A stretch of 9,280 nt of DNA from Bacteroidales bacterium (GCA_029938185.1 JAOZVK010000208.1:1-9280); one strand, 5' to 3'. Positions 1 through 7,186 are shown, counted from the stretch's first letter. Translations and numbers: made by a program. Notes: generated by a model from the sequence alone, not told the origin.

Positions 1-2
1 AA

Positions 3-197
3 CAAGAAAAACATGAAGAAACATTAAAAAGACAAAAAGCAGAACAAGAAAAACAGGAAGAAAAGATGAAAAGAGAGAAAGCAGAAATATTCGCAAAAAT
101 AATGAAACTAAAATTTATTAATAAATTAGATAATGAAACAATTGCGAAGAAATTAGAAATAACAAGCCAATATATTGAAAAAATATTAAATCTATAA
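3..197 (+). CDS. C-terminal end of a probable Rpn/PD-(D/E)XK nuclease-transposase family protein (5' end outside window)
   Basis: The frame beginning at base 3 is open from the window edge to a TAA at 195-197 and gives 64 residues. The first half is very rich in Glu, Lys and Gln (QEKHEETLKRQKAEQEKQEE), as in a charged helical linker. It is followed by a helix-turn-helix-like tail (FINKLDNETIAKKLEITSQY) ending in IEKILNL. This 'charged stretch plus LDNETIAKKLxIT...I' tail is typical of the C-termini of Rpn-type recombination-promoting nucleases and PD-(D/E)XK putative transposases, which are abundant in Bacteroidota; that is family knowledge. The catalytic nuclease domain would lie upstream and cannot be seen, so the assignment is an inference. 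Other proteins with a charged coiled coil and a small DNA-binding tail cannot be excluded. No terminator is evident downstream, and the next 330 bases are repeats. Confidence 0.55.
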   Translation, partial: QEKHEETLKRQKAEQEKQEEKMKREKAEIFAKIMKLKFINKLDNETIAKKLEITSQYIEKILNL

Positions 198-217
198 AAT
201 CATTTTCGGACATAAAA

Positions 218-504
218 ATATACTAAATTAGCTTAAAAACTTTATTTTTATTAAATCTTTTGTTATGGCTTAATAGTATTTGCATAAAACATGGCATGTT
301 TTATATTTCAAATAAATTTTACTTTTTTTTCAGCCACAGCGTGGCAAAAGTATGGTAGTAAACATGCTAAACACATATGTTTAAAGTTCCGTAGGAACGA
401 TATTATGCAATATGTCTAAAATATTAATTTTGTATAAATACTATCAAGCCACAACACTTTATTAAATCTTTATATGTTATTATTCAATATTTTGTACCAT
501 TGTA
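218..504. repeat. Composite repeat copy A (interrupted)
   Basis: Bases 218-250 match 8707-8739 with one difference. Bases 458-504 match 8737-8783 with three differences. At 8707-8783 the two blocks are contiguous; here they are separated by extra DNA. The block order (AT-rich block, then a TATTATTCAATATT block, then the 8-bp unit TGTACCAT) is the same at both places, so this is one repeat family. Its function is unknown. Confidence 0.75.
261..471. mobile_element. 211-bp hairpin-dense insert flanked by 14-bp direct repeats
   Basis: The sequence TTTATTAAATCTTT occurs exactly at 247-260 and 458-471, bracketing 197 bp of DNA absent from the related locus at 8707-8783. The insert carries a run of stem-loops: 284-304 (10-bp arms, 1-nt centre), 333-345 (GCCAC-AGC-GTGGC), 359-383 (7-bp arms), 386-398 (GTTCC-GTA-GGAAC) and 400-413 (ATATT-ATGC-AATAT). 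It has no ORF of useful length. The direct repeats resemble a target duplication, so a MITE-like or REP-like non-autonomous element is a reasonable inference. A deletion at the other locus would look the same. I recall the GTTCCGTAGGAAC palindrome as common in intergenic repeats of Bacteroidota, but cannot check that here. Confidence 0.5.
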
Positions 505-516
505 TCATTGAACCAT
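493..516 (-). repeat. Short 8-bp tandem repeat at the mfd 3' end (3 units)
   Basis: Three consecutive 8-mers, TGTACCAT, TGTATCAT and TGAACCAT, are followed by a diverged TGAAAGTA. They lie 11 nt past the mfd stop codon. Read in the sense of mfd the units are ATGGTTCA, ATGATACA and ATGGTACA, the same units and orientation as the long array directly after purN. Two of the three unit types (ATGGTACA and ATGATACA) are shared exactly with that array. Confidence 0.8.
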
Positions 517-527
517 TGAAAGTATAG

Positions 528-3500
528 CTATAAATTTTTAGGAGTATTATTTACAAATCGAAGCATTATATTTATAGTTTTAAGTGCATCGTTAATATTC
601 GAAATATTTAAAAATCTAATACTTAGTTTTTCATTTCGTTCTTTCATCTCACATTTTTTATTATAAAATTGTACAAATTCAATAGTTTTAATAAATAATT
701 GAGAATTATAAAAAGATGATTCTTTATTAGAAACAAAAAAACAGCGCATTATACTGTTTTTAAGTATAATTCTTTCAAAACCAATATTTATTGCATTTCT
801 TCGTAGTTTTACAACATCTAATAATTCAATACTTTGTTTTGGCATAGCACCAAATCTATCAATAAGTTCGGTTTTAAATGCTTCTAAATCATTAATATCT
901 GTAATATTATCTAATGTTTTATAAATTTTAAGCCTTTCTGAAATATTTTCAATATAATCATCTGGAAAAAGCAACTCAAAATCAGTATCAATAATACAAT
1001 CAGAAACATATTGTATATCATTATTAGTTATTACATTTTCGGTAGTTTCTGTATTTTCGGAAAACAATTTTTTGTATTCCTTTTCTTTTAATTCTAAAAT
1101 TGCCTCATCTAATATTTTATGATAAGTTTCGAAACCAATATCTGCAATAAATCCACTTTGCTCACTTCCAAGCATATTTCCTGCTCCTCTGATGTCTAAA
1201 TCTTGTAATGCAATATTAAAACCGCTTCCAAGCTCCGAAAAATTTTCAAGTGCATTTAGTCTTCTTCGTGCTTGATTTGTTAATAAATTTGGTGAAGGAG
1301 TCAGTAAATAACAAAAAGCTTTTTTATTTGATCTACCAACCCTACCTCTTAATTGATGCAAATCGCTTAGTCCAAAATTTTGAGCATCATTTATAATTAT
1401 TGTATTTGCATTCGGAATATCAAGCCCCGATTCTATTATGGTTGTGGCTAACAAAACACCAAACTTTTGATTTATAAAATCAAGCATAATTTTCTCCAAT
1501 TCTGTACCCTTTACTCTGCCATGTACAACAGCTGTTCTAACATTAGGACAAAGTCTATTTATCAAATTTTCAAGCTCGTATATATTTTGAATCCTATTGT
1601 TTATAAAAAAAACCTGACCATTTCTTTCTATTTCATAATTTATAACTTCTTTTATTATTTCATCGTTAAAAGTATGAAGTTCGGTAAGAATAGGATATCT
1701 ATTTGGCGGAGCAGTGTTAATAATTGATAAATCTCTTGCTCCCATCAACGAAAATTGGAGTGTTCTTGGAATTGGTGTTGCCGTGAGTGTAAGCGTATCT
1801 ACATTAGCTTTTATTTGTTTTAGTTTTTCTTTAATGCTAACTCCGAATTTTTGTTCTTCGTCAATAATTAATAAACCTAAATCCTTATATTTAATATCTT
1901 TACTAACAATTCTGTGTGTTCCTATTATAATATCAATTTTACCGTTTGTTAGGTTTTTAACAGTTTCTTTTTGCTGTTTTGTTGTTCTAAACCTATTCAA
2001 ATAATCAATATTACAAGGAAATTCGGCTAACCTTTCTGTAAATGTTTTATAATGCTGAAATGCTAATATTGTAGTTGGTACTAATAATGCAACCTGTTTA
2101 CTATCAGCCACTGCTTTAAAAGCAGCTCTTAGTGCAACTTCAGTTTTACCAAATCCAACATCGCCACAAATAAGCCTATCCATAGGTTTATTATTTTCCA
2201 TATCTGTTTTGACATCATTTGTTGCTTTAAACTGGTCTGGAGTATCTTCGTAAATAAATGAAGCTTCCAACATTTGTTGTAGATACGAATCGGGCGAAAA
2301 ACTGTAACCTTTTTGTGTTTTTCGTTTTGCATATATTTTTATTAAGTCTTTGGCAATATCTTTTACTTTATTCTTTGTTTTTTGTTTTAGTTTTTGCCAC
2401 GTAGCCGAACCTAATTTGTATATTTTAGGAACTTCGCCTTCTTTTCCTTTGTATTTTGATATACGGTGAAGCGAGTGTACACTAACATGCAGTATATCTT
2501 TATCTTTGTATACTAATCTGACTGTTTCTTGTTTTCTATCATTAATTGTGATTGTTTCTAAGCCTCCGAAAATACCAATTCCATGATCAATATGAACTAC
2601 ATAGTCACCTGGTTTTAGGTTGTTTATTTCGCTTATTGTTAAAGCCTCTTTTGTGTTTTTCTTTAGATTTTTTTTAATCTTAAATTTGTGGTATCTGTTA
2701 AAAATTTGATGGTCGGTATAAATACTTATGTGTAAATCATTATCAATAAAACCACTATGCACCAATGATTCCATTATTTGATACTGGGGGGCATTTTTCT
2801 CATCATTAGATTTTAATATAGCATTTATTCTTTCAATCTGACTTTTACTATCCGATAGAATAATGTTTGTATAATCATTTTCTGAATTTTCATTTAAATT
2901 TTTAATAAGAAGCTCAAAATTTTTATTAAAATTTGTTTGCAACGAAATATTAAACTTATATTTAATTGATTCGAAATATGGTTTATTATTAAACTCAAAT
3001 AGTTTAAAATTTTTTAATTTTTCAATAAAATTTTCATCAGATATAAACAGATTTTCGATTGAATTATTATTTATTTTATTAATCTCAAACTCATTTTGTT
3101 CAACTTTTTCTAATAACTGTTTTAATTTATTTTTTGAAAAAATAATATTGTTAATCCAAATAGTACTATCGCTATTTATATAGTCGAATATTGATTCTCT
3201 CGAATCGCCATATAACTTATCGTGTACATTTGGTATTATGGTTACTTTGTCGAATTTTGCTTTAGATAATTGAGTTACAGTATCAAAAGTTCTGATAGTA
3301 TCAACTTCATTATCAAAAAAATCAATTCTATATGGATAATCGTTCGAATAAGAATAAATATCTATAATACTACCTCTGATAGAAAACTGTCCAGGTTCGT
3401 ATACAAAATCTACCTTATTGAAATTGTATTCGAGCAATATTTCAACAACAAAATCAATTGGAATATTTTCATTTTTGTTAATTTCTAAAGTGTTTGCTTC

Positions 3501-3914
3501 GAGATTTGATTTTGAAACAACTTTCTCAAATATTGCTTCGGGATAGCTTATAATAAAAAAATTGTTATCAGAATTAAGCTTGTTTAAAACTTCGGTTCGT
3601 AAAACAACATCATAGCTATCAACTTTATCAAAAATTCCTGTTCGTTTATATGATGAAGGGAAAAAAAGGACTTTGTTATCATCAATATTTTTAAGGTCGG
3701 TATAAAAGTATGCAGCCTCTTCCTTATCATTCATTATGACAAATTGAGTATTTTTTTGTTGTTTTACACAATTATAAAAAAAAAGACTCTTTGATGAACC
3801 CAATAAGCCCAATAATGCAATTTTATCTTTACTGTTAATATCATTGATATGATTATTTACTAAAGTAAAATTATCATGTTCTGAATAGATATTTTTTAGA
3901 TTTTTAATATTCAT
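528..3914 (-). CDS. mfd: Transcription-repair coupling factor Mfd
   Basis: Mfd is an ATP-driven DNA translocase that pushes stalled RNA polymerase off damaged DNA and recruits UvrA to start nucleotide excision repair. The 1128-residue length is normal (E. coli has about 1150). Residues 1 to about 400 form the UvrB-like part, with a degenerate nucleotide loop (GLLGSSKS, 36-43). The RNA-polymerase-interacting CarD-like domain follows at about 433-500 (LKPGDYVVHIDHGIGIF). The translocase modules contain Walker A GDVGFGKTE (584-592), DEEQKFG (685-691), TATPIPRTL (711-719), TTIIESGLDIPNANT (824-838) and QLRGRVGRS (854-862). The translocation-in-RecG motif region is at about 883-930, and the C-terminal TRCF domain at about 965-1080 (DTDFELLFPDDYI). 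The ATG is at 3912-3914 with no Shine-Dalgarno sequence, and the stop is TAG. The gene stands alone, 758 bp from the next minus-strand gene, so it probably has its own promoter; I could not identify one confidently. No frameshift or missing motif was seen. Confidence 0.98.
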   Translation of the reverse strand: MNIKNLKNIYSEHDNFTLVNNHINDINSKDKIALLGLLGSSKSLFFYNCVKQQKNTQFVIMNDKEEAAYFYTDLKNIDDNKVLFFPSSYKRTGIFDKVDSYDVVLRTEVLNKLNSDNNFFIISYPEAIFEKVVSKSNLEANTLEINKNENIPIDFVVEILLEYNFNKVDFVYEPGQFSIRGSIIDIYSYSNDYPYRIDFFDNEVDTIRTFDTVTQLSKAKFDKVTIIPNVHDKLYGDSRESIFDYINSDSTIWINNIIFSKNKLKQLLEKVEQNEFEINKINNNSIENLFISDENFIEKLKNFKLFEFNNKPYFESIKYKFNISLQTNFNKNFELLIKNLNENSENDYTNIILSDSKSQIERINAILKSNDEKNAPQYQIMESLVHSGFIDNDLHISIYTDHQIFNRYHKFKIKKNLKKNTKEALTISEINNLKPGDYVVHIDHGIGIFGGLETITINDRKQETVRLVYKDKDILHVSVHSLHRISKYKGKEGEVPKIYKLGSATWQKLKQKTKNKVKDIAKDLIKIYAKRKTQKGYSFSPDSYLQQMLEASFIYEDTPDQFKATNDVKTDMENNKPMDRLICGDVGFGKTEVALRAAFKAVADSKQVALLVPTTILAFQHYKTFTERLAEFPCNIDYLNRFRTTKQQKETVKNLTNGKIDIIIGTHRIVSKDIKYKDLGLLIIDEEQKFGVSIKEKLKQIKANVDTLTLTATPIPRTLQFSLMGARDLSIINTAPPNRYPILTELHTFNDEIIKEVINYEIERNGQVFFINNRIQNIYELENLINRLCPNVRTAVVHGRVKGTELEKIMLDFINQKFGVLLATTIIESGLDIPNANTIIINDAQNFGLSDLHQLRGRVGRSNKKAFCYLLTPSPNLLTNQARRRLNALENFSELGSGFNIALQDLDIRGAGNMLGSEQSGFIADIGFETYHKILDEAILELKEKEYKKLFSENTETTENVITNNDIQYVSDCIIDTDFELLFPDDYIENISERLKIYKTLDNITDINDLEAFKTELIDRFGAMPKQSIELLDVVKLRRNAINIGFERIILKNSIMRCFFVSNKESSFYNSQLFIKTIEFVQFYNKKCEMKERNEKLSIRFLNISNINDALKTINIMLRFVNNTPKNL

Positions 3915-4089
3915 TTTTTTATAATAATTTATAGGTAAAGACTGATGAGTTTAAAGCTAAAAACTAAAGTTTGTTTCCACATTTTTTTTTTAATATATTA
4001 TAACACCTTAGATAAAGATTTTATTTTACATATTTTTTCACAATAATTCACGTAATATGCACTGGTTTGTTACATTTTGCCAGTTTAAA

Positions 4090-4123
4090 ACTGTCGGTGT
4101 GGCATTGAAGCCACGCCGACAGT
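4090..4123. other. Strong stem-loop, 14-bp stem with 6-nt loop
   Basis: Bases 4090-4103 pair with 4110-4123 over 14 positions with a single G-T wobble; the loop is ATTGAA. It is the most GC-rich patch of the intergenic region. On the minus strand the stem is followed by only four T residues, and it lies about 550 bp past the nearest upstream stop on that strand. A terminator role is therefore possible but not favoured, and a repeat-element hairpin seems likelier. The GCCAC/GTGGC core is shared with the small hairpin at 333-345. Confidence 0.7.
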
Positions 4124-4186
4124 AGGCAATTATGTTATTGATTTTCATTGCAATTTTAAAAATATAACAACATACAACGAATAAGT

Positions 4187-4217
4187 AATTAACAATGAAC
4201 AATGGATAATTAACAAT
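4187..4217. repeat. AATTAACAAT short repeat cluster
   Basis: AATTAACAAT occurs at 4187-4196 and 4208-4217 with GAACAATGG-like units between them. This low-complexity AACAAT-type repeat is common in intergenic DNA of AT-rich genomes, and no function can be assigned. Confidence 0.6.
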
Positions 4218-4250
4218 TTTGCTTACGCTTGATAAACAGCATAATAAAAA

Positions 4251-4286
4251 AAACAAAAGTGTTGTTTTTATATATCGACCTACTTA
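4251..4286. repeat. Half-copy of the 55-bp palindromic repeat
   Basis: Bases 4264-4286 are identical over 23 bp to the reverse complement of 8782-8804. The whole 36-bp block matches 8801-8836 directly at 32 positions. The left arm is not recognisable here, so this looks like a truncated or recombined copy of the palindrome upstream of xseB. Confidence 0.8.
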
Positions 4287-4602
4287 TAAGTAAGAATATG
4301 TGACATGTTTCAAACCACAACAATAATTCACGTAATATTATATATCCAAAAATCAGCACAAAATACTAATTTTATTGGCTCTTAAAGTTCATTTATGTAC
4401 AAATTTAATTTTATTTTTTAGGAATGGGCTTTAATTAACTAATAATCAGTTATAGATAAATTATTCAAACATAAGTATTATAAAAGGATAGAAAAACCTC
4501 TCTTCTATATATGTCAAAATAAAATAGTGTACATTATATTGAATGGAAATTAGTGCTATCCGTCAGAAGTTGGACAGTCTTGTTTATCAGGTATTTCATA
4601 AT

Positions 4603-4630
4603 AGGATAAAATCAATCCTGTAAATCCTGT
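4603..4630. repeat. AATCCTGT tandem pair with small stem-loop
   Basis: AATCCTGT appears at 4614-4621 and 4623-4630. AGGAT at 4603-4607 can pair with ATCCT at 4615-4619. A longer-range 7-bp inverted repeat, TTGGACA/TGTCCAA, sits at 4570-4576 and 4646-4652. These lie 43-103 nt past the stop of the IPExxxVDY-family gene and could shape its transcript end, but no T-tract follows. Confidence 0.4.
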
Positions 4631-4672
4631 CAAAAAATATAATAATGTCCAATACTATACGTGTAGCCGAAA

Positions 4673-5098
4673 TTAGCTAAAAAACAACTGTCTTATTTTT
4701 CGTGGAGAGTCAAAACTTATTTGGTAAGTTGCTATTATTATTTTAATTTTCTTTAATTGTTCTATTAATACTGATATTTCTTGATTATTTATTTTTCCAG
4801 TAATAATTAGAAGAAAATCAATGTTTTTAAATTTTTTTATCAAAATACCATTCTCACATCTATTTGAAATTAATCTAAATGTACGATTTTCGGTTTCGTA
4901 ATAAAAAACCGAAAATTGTTGAATTTTATCAATTTTTTTTACATATACCTCAATACTTTTTCCTTGAGTTAATTCAAAGTTTAAGGATTCGTTAATAGCC
5001 CAACTCACCCTGTAATCGCTTTGGTGTGAAGCAATTCCTATTAGGATTAGTTCTGAATCGAAATCTAATCTATGTACTTTTTTTTGATCTTTAGGCAT
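4673..5098 (-). CDS. IPExxxVDY-family protein (Bacteroidota-specific, function unknown)
   Basis: This 141-residue, probably cytosolic protein has no signal peptide or membrane segment. It is recognised by its position directly after rnc and by conserved landmarks: an N-terminal LDFDSELILIGIAS (11-24), DYRVSWAINESL (28-39), an aromatic FSVFYYE segment (62-68), LISNR (76-80), and a C-terminal LIEQLKKI...ATYQI region (111-127). In most relatives a stretch after the LISNR-type segment reads IPExxxVDY, which names the family; here the equivalent, at about 85-95, reads ILIKKFKNIDF. The family signature is thus largely lost although the flanks are kept. The biochemical role is not known. The ATG at 5096-5098 lies inside the last codons of rnc, giving an 8-nt overlap, so it is almost certainly co-translated with RNase III. 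Pyruvate kinase often follows this gene in relatives but is absent here. Confidence 0.85.
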   Translation of the reverse strand: MPKDQKKVHRLDFDSELILIGIASHQSDYRVSWAINESLNFELTQGKSIEVYVKKIDKIQQFSVFYYETENRTFRLISNRCENGILIKKFKNIDFLLIITGKINNQEISVLIEQLKKIKIIIATYQISFDSPRKIRQLFFS

Positions 5099-5822
5099 TA
5101 ACTATATACTTATTTATTGCATCTAAAGCACTTTGAGCTGCATTTTGTTCCGCCTCTTTTTTTGAATTTCCTAAACCATCACCATAAAATTCATTATCTA
5201 TCATCACATTTGATACAAAAACTTTTGAGTTAGGAGCTTTTAAATCAGTAATAAACTTAATATTTCGTTTATATTTTTGTCCCCATTCTATCAATTGACT
5301 TTTGTAATTTTCATTAATGTGCTCAAGCTGTTTAATATCAATATTGTTTTTAATTAATTTCTCTATTATGAATTTTGAAACAATTTTATAACCTCTGTCA
5401 ATATAAATGGCACCAACAAAAGCTTCTAATGTGTTACCATAAATATTTTTAATTTTTTTTGAATGTGTAATATTGGAATTTATATGTTTTGTAATTCCAA
5501 TTTTAGTTGCTAATTCATTAAGTTTCTCACCATTGACTATTTTTGAACGCATTTGAGTTAAAAACCCTTCGGGATATTTATCAAAAGCATGATACAAATA
5601 GTCGCTTATAACTGCATCTAAAATTGCATCGCCCAAATATTCCAAACGTTCATTATTTAAAGCAACACCGTTCCCCTCAATTATTGAAGCTGATTTATGA
5701 ATAAATGCCAACTCATAATACTTTATGTTATTAGGATAAAATCCCAAAATACTACGTAGCGACTTTACTAGTTCTTTACTAGGGCAAAACCAAAATTTAA
5801 TATGACTTATTAATGAATACAA
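5091..5822 (-). CDS. rnc: Ribonuclease III
   Basis: RNase III cleaves double-stranded RNA in rRNA precursors and structured mRNAs, acting as a homodimer in the cytosol. The protein has 243 residues. The signature NERLEYLGDAILDA (57-70) supplies the acidic residues E58, E61 and D65. The second active-site segment reads GNTLEAFVGAIY (129-140), so E133 is present but the position equivalent to E. coli D114 is N130. A double-stranded-RNA-binding domain covers about 172-238 (NYKSQLIEWGQ...KKEAEQNAAQSAL). The first codon is most likely TTG at 5820-5822, 11 nt after the fabF stop. No ATG occurs in this frame until residue 91, and homologues have a comparable leader before the ILGFYP motif. The gene overlaps the next one by 8 nt and is probably part of an operon with fabF. 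Confidence 0.97.
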   Translation of the reverse strand: MYSLISHIKFWFCPSKELVKSLRSILGFYPNNIKYYELAFIHKSASIIEGNGVALNNERLEYLGDAILDAVISDYLYHAFDKYPEGFLTQMRSKIVNGEKLNELATKIGITKHINSNITHSKKIKNIYGNTLEAFVGAIYIDRGYKIVSKFIIEKLIKNNIDIKQLEHINENYKSQLIEWGQKYKRNIKFITDLKAPNSKVFVSNVMIDNEFYGDGLGNSKKEAEQNAAQSALDAINKYIVNA

Positions 5823-5833
5823 TTTATAATATT

Positions 5834-7081
5834 TTATAATTTAGAGAAAATAACAGATGCATTATGCCCTCCAAATCCGAATGTGTTACTTAATGATATA
5901 TTAATATTTCTTTTTTTAGCTTTATTGAAAGTGAAATCAAGCTTACTGTCAATTTTAGGGTCTAAGTTAAATTGATTTATTGTAGGTGGCACAATGCCAT
6001 ACTTTATTGCCAAAATAGCAGCAATAGACTCTACAGCACCAGCAGCACCAAGCAAATGTCCTGTCATTGATTTAGTAGAACTTATACTTAGTTTATATGC
6101 ATGTTCTTTAAAAACAGTTTTTACAGCTATAGTTTCAGCTATATCACCCAATCCGGTAGATGTTCCATGTACGTTTATATAATCAACATCACTATATTTT
6201 ATATTTGCGTCTTTTATAGCATTTTGCATTACTTTTGTTGCTCCCAGTCCTTCAGGGTGTGGGGCTGTTAGATGATGTGCATCGGCAGATAATCCTCCAC
6301 CTAATAATTCAGCATAAATCTTTGCTCCACGATTTTTGGCATGTTCGTATTCTTCAAGAATGATTGCTCCAGCACCATCACCCATTACAAATCCGTCTCG
6401 GTCTACATCAAAAGGTCTTGATGCAGTTTTGGGGTCATCGTTTCTTACTGAAATTGCTCTCATTGCATTAAAACCAGCTACACCAGCCTCGTTTATAGAA
6501 GCCTCAGAACCACCCGAAACAAAAACTTTTGCCAAACCTAATCTAATATTATTGTATGCATCAATTATAGCATTTGTTGATGAAGCACATGCTGATACTG
6601 TTGTGTAATTGGGACCTCTCAAATTATATTTCATTGATATATGTCCTGCAGCTATGTCGCTTATCATTTTAGGAATAAAGAATGGATTAAATTTGGGTAT
6701 CTCATTGTTTTTTACATAGTTTTTAATTTCTTGTGTAAACGTATCAATACCGCCTATCCCAGACCCCCATATAACACCTATTGTGTCAAGATCAATTGAT
6801 TGCAAATCAATTTTTGAATCTTCAAGTGCTTCTTTTACTGCTATTAATGCATATTGAGAAAACAAATCAAGCCTTTTGACTTCTTTTCTATTAAAATGAT
6901 TTTTCCAATCGTAGTTTTTTATTTCACAGGCAAACTTTGTTTTGAAATTCGTTGTATCAAAACGTGTTATTGGTCCAGCTCCACTATTTCCGTTTATTAA
7001 CGATGTCCAAAATTCATCTAAATTCTTTCCAATAGGTGTCAGTGCACCTAAACCAGTTACAACTACTCGTTTTAGTTCCAT
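5834..7081 (-). CDS. fabF: Beta-ketoacyl-ACP synthase II
   Basis: FabF condenses malonyl-ACP with a growing acyl-ACP in type II fatty-acid elongation. The 415-residue protein has the full thiolase-fold catalytic set: nucleophile C165 in TVSACASSTN (161-170), H305 in NVHGTSTG, K337 in STKSMTGH and H342. The C-terminal gating loop is NTFGFGGHN (399-407). The numbering is shifted by two from E. coli FabF (C163, H303, H340). The segment after the first histidine reads HGTSTGLGD where many homologues have HGTSTPxGD, a mild substitution. The ATG is at 7079-7081 with no Shine-Dalgarno sequence. It follows acpP by 152 bp and precedes rnc by 11 bp, so ACP and its main synthase are coupled, with a stem-loop between them that may tune their ratio. 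Confidence 0.98.
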   Translation of the reverse strand: MELKRVVVTGLGALTPIGKNLDEFWTSLINGNSGAGPITRFDTTNFKTKFACEIKNYDWKNHFNRKEVKRLDLFSQYALIAVKEALEDSKIDLQSIDLDTIGVIWGSGIGGIDTFTQEIKNYVKNNEIPKFNPFFIPKMISDIAAGHISMKYNLRGPNYTTVSACASSTNAIIDAYNNIRLGLAKVFVSGGSEASINEAGVAGFNAMRAISVRNDDPKTASRPFDVDRDGFVMGDGAGAIILEEYEHAKNRGAKIYAELLGGGLSADAHHLTAPHPEGLGATKVMQNAIKDANIKYSDVDYINVHGTSTGLGDIAETIAVKTVFKEHAYKLSISSTKSMTGHLLGAAGAVESIAAILAIKYGIVPPTINQFNLDPKIDSKLDFTFNKAKKRNINISLSNTFGFGGHNASVIFSKL

Positions 7082-7186
7082 GAGTTTTCTTGATTTTTGT
7101 TTAAAGTTGCTTATGTAAATTTATTCTAAAATCTTCGATTTATTGACAATATGTAAAACACGTCTAAAACCTTACGAAAATACTAA

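Larger units (their letters stand above)
198..527. other. Repeat-rich intergenic region downstream of mfd
   Basis: This stretch lies between the plus-strand gene ending at 197 and the 3' end of mfd. I see no gene in it. It holds a copy of the composite repeat also present at 8707-8836, interrupted by a 211-bp hairpin-dense insert, plus three units of the 8-bp tandem repeat next to the mfd stop. No clear T-tract terminator for either converging gene is visible. Confidence 0.7.
4040..4338. repeat. 19-bp direct repeats bracketing a 261-bp segment
   Basis: ACAATAATTCACGTAATAT is present exactly at 4040-4058 and again at 4320-4338. The DNA between them contains the strong stem-loop at 4090-4123 and two further repeat modules. 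The arrangement parallels the 14-bp repeats around the insert at 261-471, and may mark an insertion or a local duplication. The second copy is preceded by CAAACCACAA, which resembles CAAGCCACAA at 445-454 near the right end of the other insert. Confidence 0.7.
3915..4672. other. 758-bp intergenic region with repeats and hairpins, no gene
   Basis: This lies between the mfd start and the stop of the IPExxxVDY-family gene, both on the minus strand. It holds a pair of 19-bp direct repeats 280 bp apart, a strong 14-bp stem-loop, an AATTAACAAT repeat, half of the 55-bp palindrome found upstream of xseB, and a small AATCCTGT tandem repeat. The only long open frame (72 codons, minus strand, 4038-4256) runs through the hairpin and repeats and resembles no family, so I treat it as chance. 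The mfd promoter should lie in about 3915-4020, but no clear Bacteroidota TAnnTTTG box was found. Confidence 0.7.

Noticed and set aside
333..413. tRNA or other known structured RNA
   Set aside because: Several short stems exist, but there is no cloverleaf, no T-loop consensus and no CCA-type end.
1714..2004. 96-codon plus-strand open frame with hydrophobic residues inside mfd
   Set aside because: It lies wholly antisense to the conserved helicase motifs of mfd and is a shadow frame.
528..3914. Possible frameshift or decay of mfd
   Set aside because: The frame is intact from ATG to stop with all helicase motifs and both the CarD-like and TRCF domains in order.
4090..4123. Intrinsic terminator for the fabF-rnc cluster
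   Set aside because: The stem is strong, but only four T residues follow on the minus strand and it lies about 550 bp beyond the last stop of the cluster.
4038..4256. 72-codon minus-strand open frame between mfd and the IPExxxVDY-family gene
   Set aside because: It runs through the 14-bp stem-loop and the AATTAACAAT repeats, shows no domain or family resemblance, and its hydrophobic look comes from AT-rich codons.
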